A stretch of 64,000 bases of DNA from UBA1141 sp963665155 (lineage in GTDB: Bacteria; Chloroflexota; Dehalococcoidia; Lucifugimonadales; UBA3495): the NCBI GenBank assembly GCA_963665155.2, contig CAXXFI010000002.1, positions 1,054,001 to 1,118,000 on the forward strand, given 5' to 3'. A program made the translations under genes and the position numbers. A model generated the notes under the pieces. It did not search any database. It saw nothing but the letters and a program-made list of their open reading frames with translations, and had not been told where the DNA came from. Of the stretch, positions 35,990-44,910 are shown in pieces; position 1 is the first letter of the stretch, and the number at the start of each line of letters is the position of its first letter.

Positions 35990-37216
35990 GCGCGCCCAAT
36001 CCATCGTGATACCGGGAACCCAGTAGCCAACGGCCGGATCGTATAACTCCACCGAGTCAAGGCTTGACGAAGTCCCCGAGGCGCCACCAGCAACCAGCAA
36101 CACGCCATTGGCCAGCAGTGTCGCCGTATGTCCGCGGCGTGCTTCGATCATGCTATCAGTGGAAGACCAAACGCCGCTCGCTGGATCGTAAATCTCGACC
36201 GAAGCGACGGCATCGCCATTAATATCCAAGCCTCCCGCCACCAATACCGTGCCGTCGGATAGCAGCGCTGCTGTATGACCCCTACGGGCTACCGCCATGG
36301 TGTCCGCCCGCCTCCAATCGCCGGTGGAAGGATCGTATATCTCTACTGGAGTCAAAGTTGTTACAAGGTCCTCAGCTCCGCCAGCGACCAGCACACGGCC
36401 ATCCGCCAACATCGTACCGGTATGTCCCACTCGCGGCTCGGCCATACTCTCGGTTCTGGACCAGATTCCCATGGCTGGGTCGTATATCTCGACCGATGCC
36501 AGAGCAGCTGAATGGTCCCCAATCCCTCCTACTACCAACACCCTTCCATCAGCCAACAAAATCGCCTCGTGTCCTTGGCGCGCATTGTCCATGGGCTCGG
36601 TCGTGAGCCACGTGCTGGTTGACGGATCGTATATTTCTGTAGAAGACAGCGTATCGAACTGGTCTGAGGCTCCACCTGCAACCAATATCTTCCCGTCGGT
36701 CAACGTTGTTGCCGTGTGCTTATGCCGCGCCTGAGCCATGCTATCAGCAAGGAGCCAGCCGTCGGTGGCGGGTTCATACAGCTCCGCCGAGGCGGTGGAC
36801 TCCAACTCAATAACGTCGTGACCACCTATTATTAGCACGCTTCCGAGCGCCAACAAGGCAGCCGTGTGCTCGCTGCGAGCTTGATTGAGGTGACCCGACT
36901 GAATTTCAGCCGGTATCGTTGCGGGAACACCAGTTGGAGTAGGTGCCGGTGTTGGTTTGGGCGTAGCGGTTGCGCTAGGCGGCGTTGGAGCTGGCGGGGT
37001 AGCGGTCTCCCTAGGCGGGGTTGCCGGTTGCGGCGTAGCAGTCGCCTCTGGAGCAGTTGTAAGCGCCGGAGTAACGGTTGCCTCAAGTGTCGGTGCTGGA
37101 GTTACGATTGCAGTGGGAAGGATGGTCGCGACCGGAGTGGCATCGGCGCCACACGCTATCAAGAGCACCACCAAGGGCGCCAGAAGGCCGAGAACGTGCC
37201 AGTTTCTTAGGGCCAT
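35939..37216 (-). CDS. kelch-repeat lipoprotein, C-terminus altered by element insertion
   Basis: 425 residues. A signal peptide ends in a lipobox (LLIACG), so it is probably a surface lipoprotein. A Thr/Pro-rich linker (residues about 30-105) follows. Then there are six or more kelch repeats of about 50 residues with the pattern GHTATLLADGRVLVAGG and VEIYDPATGIW. Together with the severed repeat they would close a beta-propeller. From residue 411 the protein reads element-coded sequence and stops after about 15 foreign residues, losing the final repeat. Loss of the closing blade may weaken the fold. Confidence 0.85.
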   Translation of the reverse strand: MALRNWHVLGLLAPLVVLLIACGADATPVATILPTAIVTPAPTLEATVTPALTTAPEATATPQPATPPRETATPPAPTPPSATATPKPTPAPTPTGVPATIPAEIQSGHLNQARSEHTAALLALGSVLIIGGHDVIELESTASAELYEPATDGWLLADSMAQARHKHTATTLTDGKILVAGGASDQFDTLSSTEIYDPSTSTWLTTEPMDNARQGHEAILLADGRVLVVGGIGDHSAALASVEIYDPAMGIWSRTESMAEPRVGHTGTMLADGRVLVAGGAEDLVTTLTPVEIYDPSTGDWRRADTMAVARRGHTAALLSDGTVLVAGGLDINGDAVASVEIYDPASGVWSSTDSMIEARRGHTATLLANGVLLVAGGASGTSSSLDSVELYDPAVGYWVPGITMDWARLETRTETPILPKPSFS

Positions 37217-37605
37217 AGCCTTTCCTTACAAACCAAAGTGTATTCAACCCGGAAGGGGCCGGTGTCACCTGACAAAAATCAGGTTTGTCGCCTTGTTCTG
37301 AGCAAGGCTCACGACACCGGATACTACGACGAAATACCAACACGAATAACTAAACGGATTTAATTGGGACGGTACACGAGTAGTTCGACACACCCTCCAG
37401 TCGATCGAACCAGATCGATCGGCTGGAGCCTTGGTAGGTCGGCTCGGTAGTGGCATGCACCGCCATGAGTGAAACGAGGCCTAAGCGCTGACTCTGATCT
37501 CGGAGCACCGGTCGTGCCGGGAGATATTTTACGGATACCTCCGGTCCAAGACGCGGTGCCCCAATCGCCTTATTTCCTCGTCTCCGCTAACCCTTGGCGA
37601 TGATA
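37217..37605. other. intergenic region between kelch and GlcG-like genes
   Basis: 389 bases without a gene. A 22-bp imperfect inverted repeat (CCAGTCGATCGAACC / GATCGATCGGCTGG, near 37397-37427) could form a terminator for the GlcG-like gene or a binding site. No further feature seen. Confidence 0.4.
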
Positions 37606-38421
37606 TTAGTTACCCAGTGGATGAGTGGTAGCAAACCCTGCCGCGACTGAAGTTGATTCCTCGGTGCATGCAGGGTGGCCGAAGCCTCCGGCGCTGGTGG
37701 TATGACCGGTGGCCGGGTCTACCGTGGTATCGTAATTTATGTTGTCGCCGGGCGTGCCTACCCCGCCCGGAACGTTGTCCAAACTAAGAGAGTCCCGGGT
37801 TCTCCACGCAATGTTATGGTCTGCACAAGAGGTATCGCCGCTAACTCCGATTGCGCCTATAAGGGCACCATCACTGGTGTATAGCGCCAATCCCCCGCCA
37901 AACACATTGACGCCACCAATTTTCTTGCCAACCATGGGGTCGTCGTGGGTTCCGATAAGACTCGAGTCACCGCCATAAGCGACGATTGTGTTAACGGGAT
38001 TGCTCTCCTGCAATCCAAACAGAGAGCCTCCAGGCTGGACCGCAGAGAACAGGTTTGCGGTTGACAGCGCCAGCCCCGGCAGGCTGAATGCGTTGGCTGT
38101 GTTGGCTTTCTGAGCTGAGATTACCCGGCTGCCTGGCCATTGATCTCCCCGGTCCTCTCCGCTAAACGCCACACCGCACACAACCCCGTCCCGGTTCACC
38201 ACTGTTGCCCACATGTCGAGATTGAAACCTCCGTTGGACTCGGCACGGGCGGCCTTGAAGGCAGTCATTAACCTGTCATGGGTCGGCAGATCGTTACAAA
38301 GCGTCCCATGAGATGCTTCACTCTTCCCTGTTGCGAAGAATAATGAAACAGCCACCACAATTGCGATCAACACCAGCCCTAATATCATTGGAATCGTTCC
38401 CAGTGAAGTAACCTTTGCCAT
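37606..38421 (-). CDS. GlcG/HbpS-like haem-binding domain protein, membrane anchored
   Basis: 271 residues. An N-terminal transmembrane segment (about 10-30, IPMILGLVLIAIVVAVSLFF) puts the rest outside the membrane. The remainder matches the GlcG/HbpS (DUF336) fold: VVNRDGVVCGV, RVISAQKANTANAFS (the Ala-Lys-Ala helix) and the repeated GGLALYTSDGALIGAIGVSGD near 200. Family members bind haem or small organics outside the cell. Cys residues near the anchor and in the C-terminal tail may form disulfides. Confidence 0.82.
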   Translation of the reverse strand: MAKVTSLGTIPMILGLVLIAIVVAVSLFFATGKSEASHGTLCNDLPTHDRLMTAFKAARAESNGGFNLDMWATVVNRDGVVCGVAFSGEDRGDQWPGSRVISAQKANTANAFSLPGLALSTANLFSAVQPGGSLFGLQESNPVNTIVAYGGDSSLIGTHDDPMVGKKIGGVNVFGGGLALYTSDGALIGAIGVSGDTSCADHNIAWRTRDSLSLDNVPGGVGTPGDNINYDTTVDPATGHTTSAGGFGHPACTEESTSVAAGFATTHPLGN

Positions 38422-38933
38422 GTGTCCCCCCCTCTAATCATGGTTTCGCATAATAATCGGCACTATGACTGAATTGGTTTACATCTCAAGAATTGTCAAT
38501 ATAGAGTGCTCGTTCAAAATGCGCATGTAGATCACAATATATATTGCAACATGCATGAATACCATAAATATTACGAAAGTAGGCTGCTTCTGTCAGTTTA
38601 TGATTAATACCATGCTTAAACAGTCATCCAGTATGGAGGCTTTCCAATCTAGTAACTTCTTAATTAGCAGATAATCCTCTTATGATGGAATGAGTCCCGC
38701 AGCAGAAAAGACAAGCTCTTGGCTAAAAAGGGACCGGCTCATGCCATACTTGAAGGCCATTAGTCTCCGGCGGCCCGGCACGGTTGCGTAGCCCTGACCG
38801 TGGGCCTATCATGCAACAGAAATAGCGGCAATCAGCCATCAGCGCCCCCGTCCACAGCATACTTTGAAATGCCTGGTGGGGGTTCTTGCCCTTAAAGATC
38901 CGGTGGCTGACCGCTGATATCTGGAGTAGCGCA
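38422..38933. other. intergenic region before lysA
   Basis: 512 bases without a gene. AT-rich around 38520-38600. I looked for a lysine riboswitch, expected upstream of lysA, and could not recognise its conserved junction. The end shares TGGCTGACCGCTGATA (38904-38919) with the tldD leader. Confidence 0.4.
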
Positions 38934-40241
38934 ATGTTTCCTCAATCGGTTTTTCCCGACACCACTCAAACAAACTCAGAGGGTCAATTGCTAATCGGCG
39001 GCTGTAATACGCTGGACCTCGCAGCAGAGTATGGAACGCCGGTTTATATTTTTGACGAGCAGACTTTGCGGGCCAGGTGCCGTAGCTTTGTTAACGAGTT
39101 CCAGAAGCTGCACCCTGCGACCCAGGTCGCCTACGCTTGCAAGGCCTACATCAACCCGGCGTTGGCCCGGATTTTTGAAGAAGAAGGCCTGGGTCTGGAT
39201 GTGGTATCCGGGGGAGAGTTCGCCATTGCCCGCAACGTAAATTTTCCTCTTGATAGGGTCTACTTTCACGGCAACAACAAGACGCCGGAAGAACTGACCG
39301 AGGCGGTTGAGCATGGCATTGGCTATGTGGTGGTGGACAGCTTTCACGAATTAGACCTGCTAAACAGCATCGCCGCCGCCGCTGGGAAGACCCAGGACAT
39401 CCTGGTTCGGGTCTCACCGGGGGTGGACCCACATACCCACGCCTACACAACAACCGGGACGTTGGATTCCAAGTTTGGCTTTTCCATTCAGACCGGCCAT
39501 GCGGCTGACGCGATTCGGCAGGCGTTGGCGGCCAGCAATTTGAACCTAAAGGGCATCCATTTCCACCTGGGGTCGCCAATATTCGAATTGGAGCCCTACG
39601 CTGTCGCCACCGAGTTCGTGCTGCGCTTCGCCGCCCAGTTCCGGGAGGAGGGCTTGGACCTTCAAGAGTTTAGCCCAGGCGGCGGTTATGCTATTGCCTA
39701 CACCCGTGACCAAAAGCCGCCGGACATTGCCGAATACGCCAAAACCATAACTGCCACAATGGTTGAAACCTGTGAAGAACTGGGCATGGCCACCCCTCGG
39801 CTGATAATAGAGCCGGGCCGGTCGATCATCGGTCCCGCCGGGGTGGCTCTGTACCGGGTTGGGGCGATCAAGGATATTCCCGATGTGCGCAAGTACGTGA
39901 GCGTTGACGGGGGAATGGGGGACAATATCCGCCCCGCTTTATACCAGGCTACCTATGAGGTAGTCGTCGCCAACAAGGTTGATCAAGAAGATGCGGAAAA
40001 AGTAACCATCGCCGGGAAATACTGTGAGTCCGGCGATCTGTTGGCTTCGGATGTCATGCTGCCATTAATCGAGACGGGGGACATTATTGCGATTCCAGCA
40101 GCGGGCGCTTACTGTCCTTCCATGGCCAGCAACTACAACTTGAACCCGCGGCCACCGATGGTCTTGGTGAACAACGGCCAAAGCCGGTTAATCCGCAGGC
40201 GGGAGAGCTACCAAGATTTGATGCACGCTGATGTGGTGTGA
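38934..40241 (+). CDS. lysA: diaminopimelate decarboxylase
   Basis: 435 residues from the ATG at 38934 (CTGGAG upstream; the longer frame from 38886 lacks a site). PLP-dependent alanine-racemase-fold barrel: the Schiff-base Lys is in VAYACKAYINPAL, SGGEFAIA follows, and the phosphate-binding GGGYAIAY lies before EPGRSII. C-terminal ligands include CESGDLLASD and AGAYC. Decarboxylates meso-diaminopimelate to lysine in the cytosol. A relic copy lies at 35533-35685. Confidence 0.95.
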   Translation: MFPQSVFPDTTQTNSEGQLLIGGCNTLDLAAEYGTPVYIFDEQTLRARCRSFVNEFQKLHPATQVAYACKAYINPALARIFEEEGLGLDVVSGGEFAIARNVNFPLDRVYFHGNNKTPEELTEAVEHGIGYVVVDSFHELDLLNSIAAAAGKTQDILVRVSPGVDPHTHAYTTTGTLDSKFGFSIQTGHAADAIRQALAASNLNLKGIHFHLGSPIFELEPYAVATEFVLRFAAQFREEGLDLQEFSPGGGYAIAYTRDQKPPDIAEYAKTITATMVETCEELGMATPRLIIEPGRSIIGPAGVALYRVGAIKDIPDVRKYVSVDGGMGDNIRPALYQATYEVVVANKVDQEDAEKVTIAGKYCESGDLLASDVMLPLIETGDIIAIPAAGAYCPSMASNYNLNPRPPMVLVNNGQSRLIRRRESYQDLMHADVV

Positions 40242-40317
40242 GGATTGTGGCCTAAACACAAAGTGCCCGGATAGCCGGGGAGGTTCGACATAATAGTTTG
40301 ATAGAGGTCGCCAAAAG

Positions 40318-40902
40318 ATGCGTCAACTCATTGAAGAATTCATTGAATCTATGGCCAAAGGCGAACTCTGTATATACAACGAGTTTAGTCTTCAGCATGA
40401 ACTCGGAATTTTCATACGTGCCAATATGCCTGACCACAAAGTTCAATTCGAGAGGAATGTTTCGTATTTCTTCTCGGACGGTCGCCAATCAGACGGTTGC
40501 CAATTCACCAAGAAGGAAATAGATACTTCAGTGTTTACCGCACAACGAGAGGAGTTGTGCTTTGGTATTGAGTTGAAATATCCGAGGAACGGCCAATACC
40601 CTGAGCAGATGTTCAATATTTGTGAAGATCTAGCATTCGTGGAGCAACTAAAACTGGCAGGATTCCGGGAGTCTTGCGTTCTGATCTTCGTTGATGACCG
40701 ATTGTTTTACGAAGGCTCCGCGAATGGGATTTATGGGTATTTTCGTGGTGGTCAAGAGTTGCATGGTATTGTGCGTAAGCCAACAGGGAAGCGCGATAAA
40801 GAGGTGCAAATTCGGGGGAACTACCGTATATGCTGGCAACCGGCCATAGAAGGACTTCGGTATGCCTGTATTGAGGCGGACAGCACATATCAAAAGCGCT
40901 GA
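40318..40902 (+). CDS. PD-(D/E)XK nuclease-like hypothetical protein
   Basis: 194 residues. A core resembling a PD-(D/E)XK fold is visible: an N-terminal helix, then KKEIDTSVFT (acid), then a strand with CFGIELKYPRNGQYPE (E-x-K), then a helix NICEDLAFVEQL and strand CVLIFVDDRLFY. Such folds occur in restriction or repair nucleases. AGAGGT precedes the ATG. It adjoins a toxin-antitoxin pair, so it may belong to a defence or mobile locus. Family not certain. Confidence 0.55.
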   Translation: MRQLIEEFIESMAKGELCIYNEFSLQHELGIFIRANMPDHKVQFERNVSYFFSDGRQSDGCQFTKKEIDTSVFTAQREELCFGIELKYPRNGQYPEQMFNICEDLAFVEQLKLAGFRESCVLIFVDDRLFYEGSANGIYGYFRGGQELHGIVRKPTGKRDKEVQIRGNYRICWQPAIEGLRYACIEADSTYQKR

Positions 40903-40956
40903 GCCGGATAATCTCCAAACCCCGGTTTCAGGTACATGAACATATAGAGGTGAGTC

Positions 40957-41142
40957 ATGGCTTCCGCAAAGGAAGAGATGATCAAAATCGTTCAAGAGCA
41001 GCCTGACGATAGTTCCTTCGATGAAATACTCCGAGAATTGGCCTTTGCCCGGATGATCGACCGAGGGTTGGCGGATTCTGATGCTGCCGCCGTCATCACA
41101 GATGATGAAATGAACCGCAGAATCAAGCTATGGGGCAAATAA
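40957..41142 (+). CDS. type II antitoxin (small acidic)
   Basis: 61 residues, acidic and helical (SFDEILRELAFARMIDRGLADSD). This is the usual pattern of small antitoxins paired with RelE/ParE-type toxins. Ribosome site AGAGGTGAG before the ATG. Its last 13 bases overlap the toxin gene start, a hallmark of such modules. Confidence 0.8.
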   Translation: MASAKEEMIKIVQEQPDDSSFDEILRELAFARMIDRGLADSDAAAVITDDEMNRRIKLWGK

Positions 41143-41426
41143 ACTGGACGGCAGAATCTGAACGGTGGCTCAGAGATATTCATGACTACATCACCAACGA
41201 TAACTCCCGAGCGGCTACCCGTGTGGTTGAGGCAATTTACGAGAGAGTTCAGATATTGCGGCAATTTCCTGAACTAGGGTATGGATACGATAGAAATTCC
41301 GCGTTGAATATTCGTATATTGCTCTACGAACACTATAGAATTGCCTATCTGCTTAAAGCTGATGACAACATAGACGTCTTGGGGGTTTTCCATGGAGCAC
41401 TTGATATAGACCGATACCTTGTTTGA
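41130..41426 (+). CDS. RelE/ParE-family toxin
   Basis: 98 residues of the RelE/ParE fold: INWTAESERWLRDIHDYI at the N-terminus, a middle RVQILRQFPELGYGY, and the C-terminal LYEHYRIAYLLKADD strand with the conserved Arg. Such toxins cut ribosome-bound mRNA or poison gyrase; which one cannot be told here. Translationally coupled to the antitoxin. Confidence 0.88.
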   Translation: MGQINWTAESERWLRDIHDYITNDNSRAATRVVEAIYERVQILRQFPELGYGYDRNSALNIRILLYEHYRIAYLLKADDNIDVLGVFHGALDIDRYLV

Positions 41427-41512
41427 TGCCTGGAACCTGCGGATTTATGGATGTTCACGAGTCCGCATGATTTAAACTCTAGGTTAGTAGGCTAGCAGTC
41501 TGAGAGTCAACC

Positions 41513-42547
41513 ATGTGGAAAACCTACGGCCAAGACCATTTGTTGGCCCAATTGGAGGCGAGTCTGCGCAAAGGCAGGCCTGCCCATGCATACCTGCTGG
41601 TTGGCCCCCCTCATGTGGGTAAAATGACCCTTGCAATTAATCTGGCCCAGGCCGTAAATTGCTTAGAGGGTATGGGAACGCCCTGCGGTAATTGTACTCA
41701 ATGCACTCGCATCGCCCAGCGTCAGCATGCGGACTTGCGTATCGTTGCACTAAACATGGCCGACGCGGAGGGCGCAAACCGAACCCTTATCGGCATAGAC
41801 GACATAAGAACGGCAATGCGGCAGGTATTCCTGAACCCGTATGAGGGATCGTTCAACGTCGTAATTATTGACACAGCCGAGTCGATGAGCGAAGAAGCAG
41901 CAAACGCCCTTTTGAAAACACTGGAAGAGCCTCCACCTCAAGTGCTGATGTTACTTTTGACCGCCGACGAGGAAGCATTGCTTCCCACCATCCGTTCTAG
42001 ATGCCATAGATTGCAGTTATTGCCGTTGCGCAAGAGCCAAATGGTGGATAAGCTGGTAAATGAATTTCAAGCTCCGCCACAGGATGCGGAGAAATTGGCC
42101 CGGCTCTCCCGTGGGTGCTTTGGTTGGGCGATAAGCGCCCTTGAGGAAGAGGACGTTCTGGAGAACGCTATATTAAAGCAGCGTGATGAAGACTTAGACC
42201 GATTGGACCAGGCATGCCAATCAGGTTTGGACCTGCGATTTACGATAGCCAACGTGATGGCCACGCTGTTTTATCAGGACAGAGAAGCAACCAAGCAGTC
42301 CCTATACCAGTGGCTGAGGTGGTGGAGAGACCTGCTTCTAATTAAAGAGGGCGGCGAAGAATATATTCACAATACAGACCGTAGCGAGCAATTGACGTTG
42401 CAAGCGACCGGACTGACGACAGTCCAAATCGTAGTATTTATCAAACGAGTCTTGGAAACCTTGGAGGCCCTGGATAGAAATGCTAGCGCGAGATTGGCGT
42501 TGGAGGTGCTTATGCTAGACCTACCCTCTGCGGAGACTCGAACGTGA
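41513..42547 (+). CDS. holB: DNA polymerase III delta' subunit
   Basis: 344 residues, clamp-loader AAA+ domain. P-loop-like LLVGPPHVGKMT, zinc-binding cysteines in CGNCTQCTR, and the sensor region NALLKTLEEPPPQVLMLLLT with SRC (IRSRCHRLQLLPL). It loads the sliding clamp with DnaX and HolA. Stop codon overlaps the start of the next gene (GTGA), a coupled holB-PSP1 pair as in many bacteria. Confidence 0.92.
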   Translation: MWKTYGQDHLLAQLEASLRKGRPAHAYLLVGPPHVGKMTLAINLAQAVNCLEGMGTPCGNCTQCTRIAQRQHADLRIVALNMADAEGANRTLIGIDDIRTAMRQVFLNPYEGSFNVVIIDTAESMSEEAANALLKTLEEPPPQVLMLLLTADEEALLPTIRSRCHRLQLLPLRKSQMVDKLVNEFQAPPQDAEKLARLSRGCFGWAISALEEEDVLENAILKQRDEDLDRLDQACQSGLDLRFTIANVMATLFYQDREATKQSLYQWLRWWRDLLLIKEGGEEYIHNTDRSEQLTLQATGLTTVQIVVFIKRVLETLEALDRNASARLALEVLMLDLPSAETRT

Positions 42548-43041
42548 GCCGCATAGTTTCAGTGCGCTGGCGCACAGCAGACCCGCTGATATATGCCCGC
42601 ACTACCGACGAGAGAGTTGCCCGGAACAAATATGTGGTTATCCGAACGGATAAAGGGCAAGAGATGGGCTGGGTGGTGGGTGATCCTCAGAGCTTGGTCT
42701 TTACTCAACCGGAAGAAGACAGCCTGGCACAGGTGGTTCGTATTGCGACCCCTGCGGATCTTGGGCTAAAGGAGAAAGAAGAGACCGCCTTGGTGTTTTC
42801 CCGTAAGAAATCTCGGGAACTGCAACTTGGCATGAAGATAGTCGACGCGCATTATACCTTCGATCAATCTCGCCTCATTGTAACCTTTGGCGCGGAGGGT
42901 CGAGTCGATTTCCGTCCGTTGCTTCAAGCATTGGGATCCCTTGGGTGTATTTACCTCTTCGCCGATGCGAGGCAGGGCCTTGTTGATCGCCCTGTCGTAT
43001 GCGGGAAACCGTCTCAGTCCGCCACAGTGACGACAAGGTGA
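42544..43041 (+). CDS. PSP1/RicT-like protein, short
   Basis: 165 residues. N-terminal two-thirds match RicT/PSP1: KYVVIRTDKGQEMGWVVG, then MKIVDAHYTFDQSRLIVTFGAEGRVDFRPLL. RicT normally continues with a Cys-rich segment (CGRxLCC) that binds an iron-sulfur cluster and is about 270 residues long. Here the chain ends after about 40 divergent residues without those cysteines. It may be shortened or frameshifted. Overlaps holB by four bases. Confidence 0.75.
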   Translation: MSRIVSVRWRTADPLIYARTTDERVARNKYVVIRTDKGQEMGWVVGDPQSLVFTQPEEDSLAQVVRIATPADLGLKEKEETALVFSRKKSRELQLGMKIVDAHYTFDQSRLIVTFGAEGRVDFRPLLQALGSLGCIYLFADARQGLVDRPVVCGKPSQSATVTTR

Positions 43042-43136
43042 TGGAGTGGCCGTTGGACGTGCTGGAGCGGCAGCCTAGCTCGAAGAATTAACACCCGCTG
43101 TGCGATAGAACAGTCTTTTTACATACAATTCGAAAT

Positions 43137-43173
43137 AAATCCCCCTACCTCGCAAAATTAGGTAGGGGGATTT
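43137..43173 (+). terminator. terminator after the holB-PSP1 operon
   Basis: 14-bp stem AAATCCCCCTACCT (43137-43150) with 43160-43173, A-rich loop. It follows the PSP1 stop by about 95 bases. The stem belongs to the same AAATCCCCC-type palindromes as those at 49060. Confidence 0.7.
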
Positions 43174-43198
43174 GCACGTCATTGGCTTGGTCATCGAG

Positions 43199-43287
43199 TT
43201 GGTCTTTACTTGGGTTGGTCTTTCCGGGTTGGTCTTTACTCGGATTGGTCTTTACTCGGGTTGGTCTTTACTCGGATTGGTCTTTAC
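43199..43287. repeat. 16-bp tandem repeat (about six copies)
   Basis: Units TTGGTCTTTACTCGGR, mostly 16 bp, one of 14 bp. In the gap between PSP1 and the HNH gene. No coding role is likely. Confidence 0.9.
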
Positions 43288-43366
43288 AAGAAACGTGGAA
43301 TCACCGGAGACGACCTTATGCAATTCCGGACTCGATGCGAGACCCGGCCCTTGATGGCCTAACCCG

Positions 43367-43984
43367 CTATAGCCCAGTGTTCCACGGAATATATGGACGC
43401 CACTCGTCGAGGATGGTCCGGTTCTGCAGTATCAAGTAAGGGTTCGGGTCGGGCGCCCTTGGTTCCCTGACCAGCAGCATCCTGGCTTCAACCGGGGTGC
43501 GTCCCGCCTTCCGTAGGTTACACCGGGAACAAGCCGCAACTACGTTGTTCCACGTGTGGGGGCCATGTTGTCTTCTGGGAATAACGTGGTCCAACGTCAG
43601 GTCCTGGTTCTTCTTTCCGCAATACTGACAGGTGTACCGGTCTCTAAGGAACACCTCTTTTTTGGACAGCTTGCGAGGAAGGAACGGTCGTTTGACCAGG
43701 TACACCAACCGGATTATCGTGGGAGCGTCGAATTCGGAACTTGAGGTGCGGAGGACGCCCCGGTTGTTTTCCAGAAGCTCGGCTTTACCCTTGACCACTA
43801 GGATGATAGCGCGGCGGACGTTGCAGATATTGATTGGCACGTAGTTGAGGTTCAGAACTAGCACCGGTTCGCGGGCCAATTCCATTCTGGGCACTGGGGA
43901 TTGTTGGGCTTCCACGTCTGCTCCCGGGACGTCATCTTTCCGCCGCCCGGTTTGCGCGTTGTCGATTGGCACCCCGTACCTCAA
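43367..43984 (-). CDS. HNH endonuclease
   Basis: 205 residues. HNH core with zinc cysteines: CQYCGKKNQDLTLDHVIPRRQHG, then NNVVAACSRCNLRKAGRTP. The N-terminal half has the strand LVLNLNYVPINICNVRRAI common to a large family of stand-alone HNH nucleases in Chloroflexota, Cyanobacteria and Actinobacteria. Probably acts on DNA; in vivo role unknown. Confidence 0.9.
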   Translation of the reverse strand: MRYGVPIDNAQTGRRKDDVPGADVEAQQSPVPRMELAREPVLVLNLNYVPINICNVRRAIILVVKGKAELLENNRGVLRTSSSEFDAPTIIRLVYLVKRPFLPRKLSKKEVFLRDRYTCQYCGKKNQDLTLDHVIPRRQHGPHTWNNVVAACSRCNLRKAGRTPVEARMLLVREPRAPDPNPYLILQNRTILDEWRPYIPWNTGL

Positions 43985-44301
43985 CTGACAGATGCGTCAT
44001 GCCCTAGCTCCAGACCGGATGCCTGGTATCATCCAGCGTTATTCGGGCTATGCGGGCTTACTGCCACAACCGCGCCGTGGCCAGACTAAGCCACCGCATC
44101 TCGTAATATTGGCGACATTATAGCAGTACCAGCGGGGCATTGGTCCTGTTCGGGATTTCCCATCTGCTATTGAAGTACCCGGACATTCCCGGACATTCCC
44201 GGACATTCCCGAACATTCCCGAACATTCCCGAACATTCCCGAACATTCCCGAACATTCCCGGAGAGCGGTCCGGCCAAACGCCCATTGTTGATACTCGCG
44301 G
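43985..44301. other. intergenic region with 10-bp repeat
   Basis: 317 bases between the HNH and CvpA genes. The only structure is the minisatellite at 44181-44260. Confidence 0.4.
44181..44260. repeat. 10-bp tandem repeat, eight copies
   Basis: Eight units of GRACATTCCC (first three G, last five A at the variable base). Just downstream of the CvpA gene on the minus strand. One base difference suggests recent expansion within each subset. Confidence 0.95.
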
Positions 44302-44832
44302 TTATTCGAGCTTTTCCTTGAGGTCTTTTATCTGCTGGTCTATCTCCTGGTCCCAGTCACTGGGAATAAGCCTGACACCCCGGATAACCACATCGAAATT
44401 ATCGGCTAAGAATGCTCCTAAGGACGACTCATCAATGTCGTCGTCCATCCTGTCGGCATACCTTTGAACACCGGTCAATACCCCCGCCAGAAGCAGGAAC
44501 CCTATTATCACGCCTACAGCCATGCCGGCAGCCCGGTTGGCCAAACCAAACAGCGGCAAGAACTTTAGGAAAAGCCCAGCCCAAAATCCAAGAATCGCGC
44601 TGACGATGAATAGTCCTAGGAATATGAGAATGAATCCGCCCACGGCTTGGGCCGCCTCGTTATCCGTGACCACTGAAAAAACGTTGCCTACGTCCTCAGC
44701 TATCCGGCTGGAGACAGCCAGGCCAATAATCACTGCTATCAGCGGAAATATTATTTTGATAAGTCCAGCGGAAAAGCCCCACAATGCAGTGAAGCCCCAA
44801 ACAACCAGTACCACTATGTCGATCCAATTCAT
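44302..44832 (-). CDS. CvpA family membrane protein
   Basis: 176 residues with four hydrophobic helices and the CvpA N-terminus (MNWIDIVVLVVWGFTALWGFSAGL). Middle helices alternate small residues; the C-terminus is acidic (DRMDDDIDESS). CvpA proteins are linked to colicin V production and membrane integrity, but the biochemical role is unknown. The ATG at 44832 (GGGGGGAC before it) is preferred to 44850. Confidence 0.85.
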   Translation of the reverse strand: MNWIDIVVLVVWGFTALWGFSAGLIKIIFPLIAVIIGLAVSSRIAEDVGNVFSVVTDNEAAQAVGGFILIFLGLFIVSAILGFWAGLFLKFLPLFGLANRAAGMAVGVIIGFLLLAGVLTGVQRYADRMDDDIDESSLGAFLADNFDVVIRGVRLIPSDWDQEIDQQIKDLKEKLE

Positions 44833-44910
44833 CGTCCCCCCAAATTCCAAAAGCCCCTATTAGCAGTTTTTCCGGATTGTCCTCATCCTCTATGCAGTTC
44901 GGGCCAGTCG

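Noticed and set aside
38422..38933. lysine riboswitch upstream of lysA
   Set aside because: Looked for but the conserved junction and terminator were not recognised.
44181..44260. GAACATTCCC repeats as LexA/SOS boxes
   Set aside because: The unit is a direct repeat and lacks the GAAC-N4-GTTC inverted symmetry of SOS boxes.
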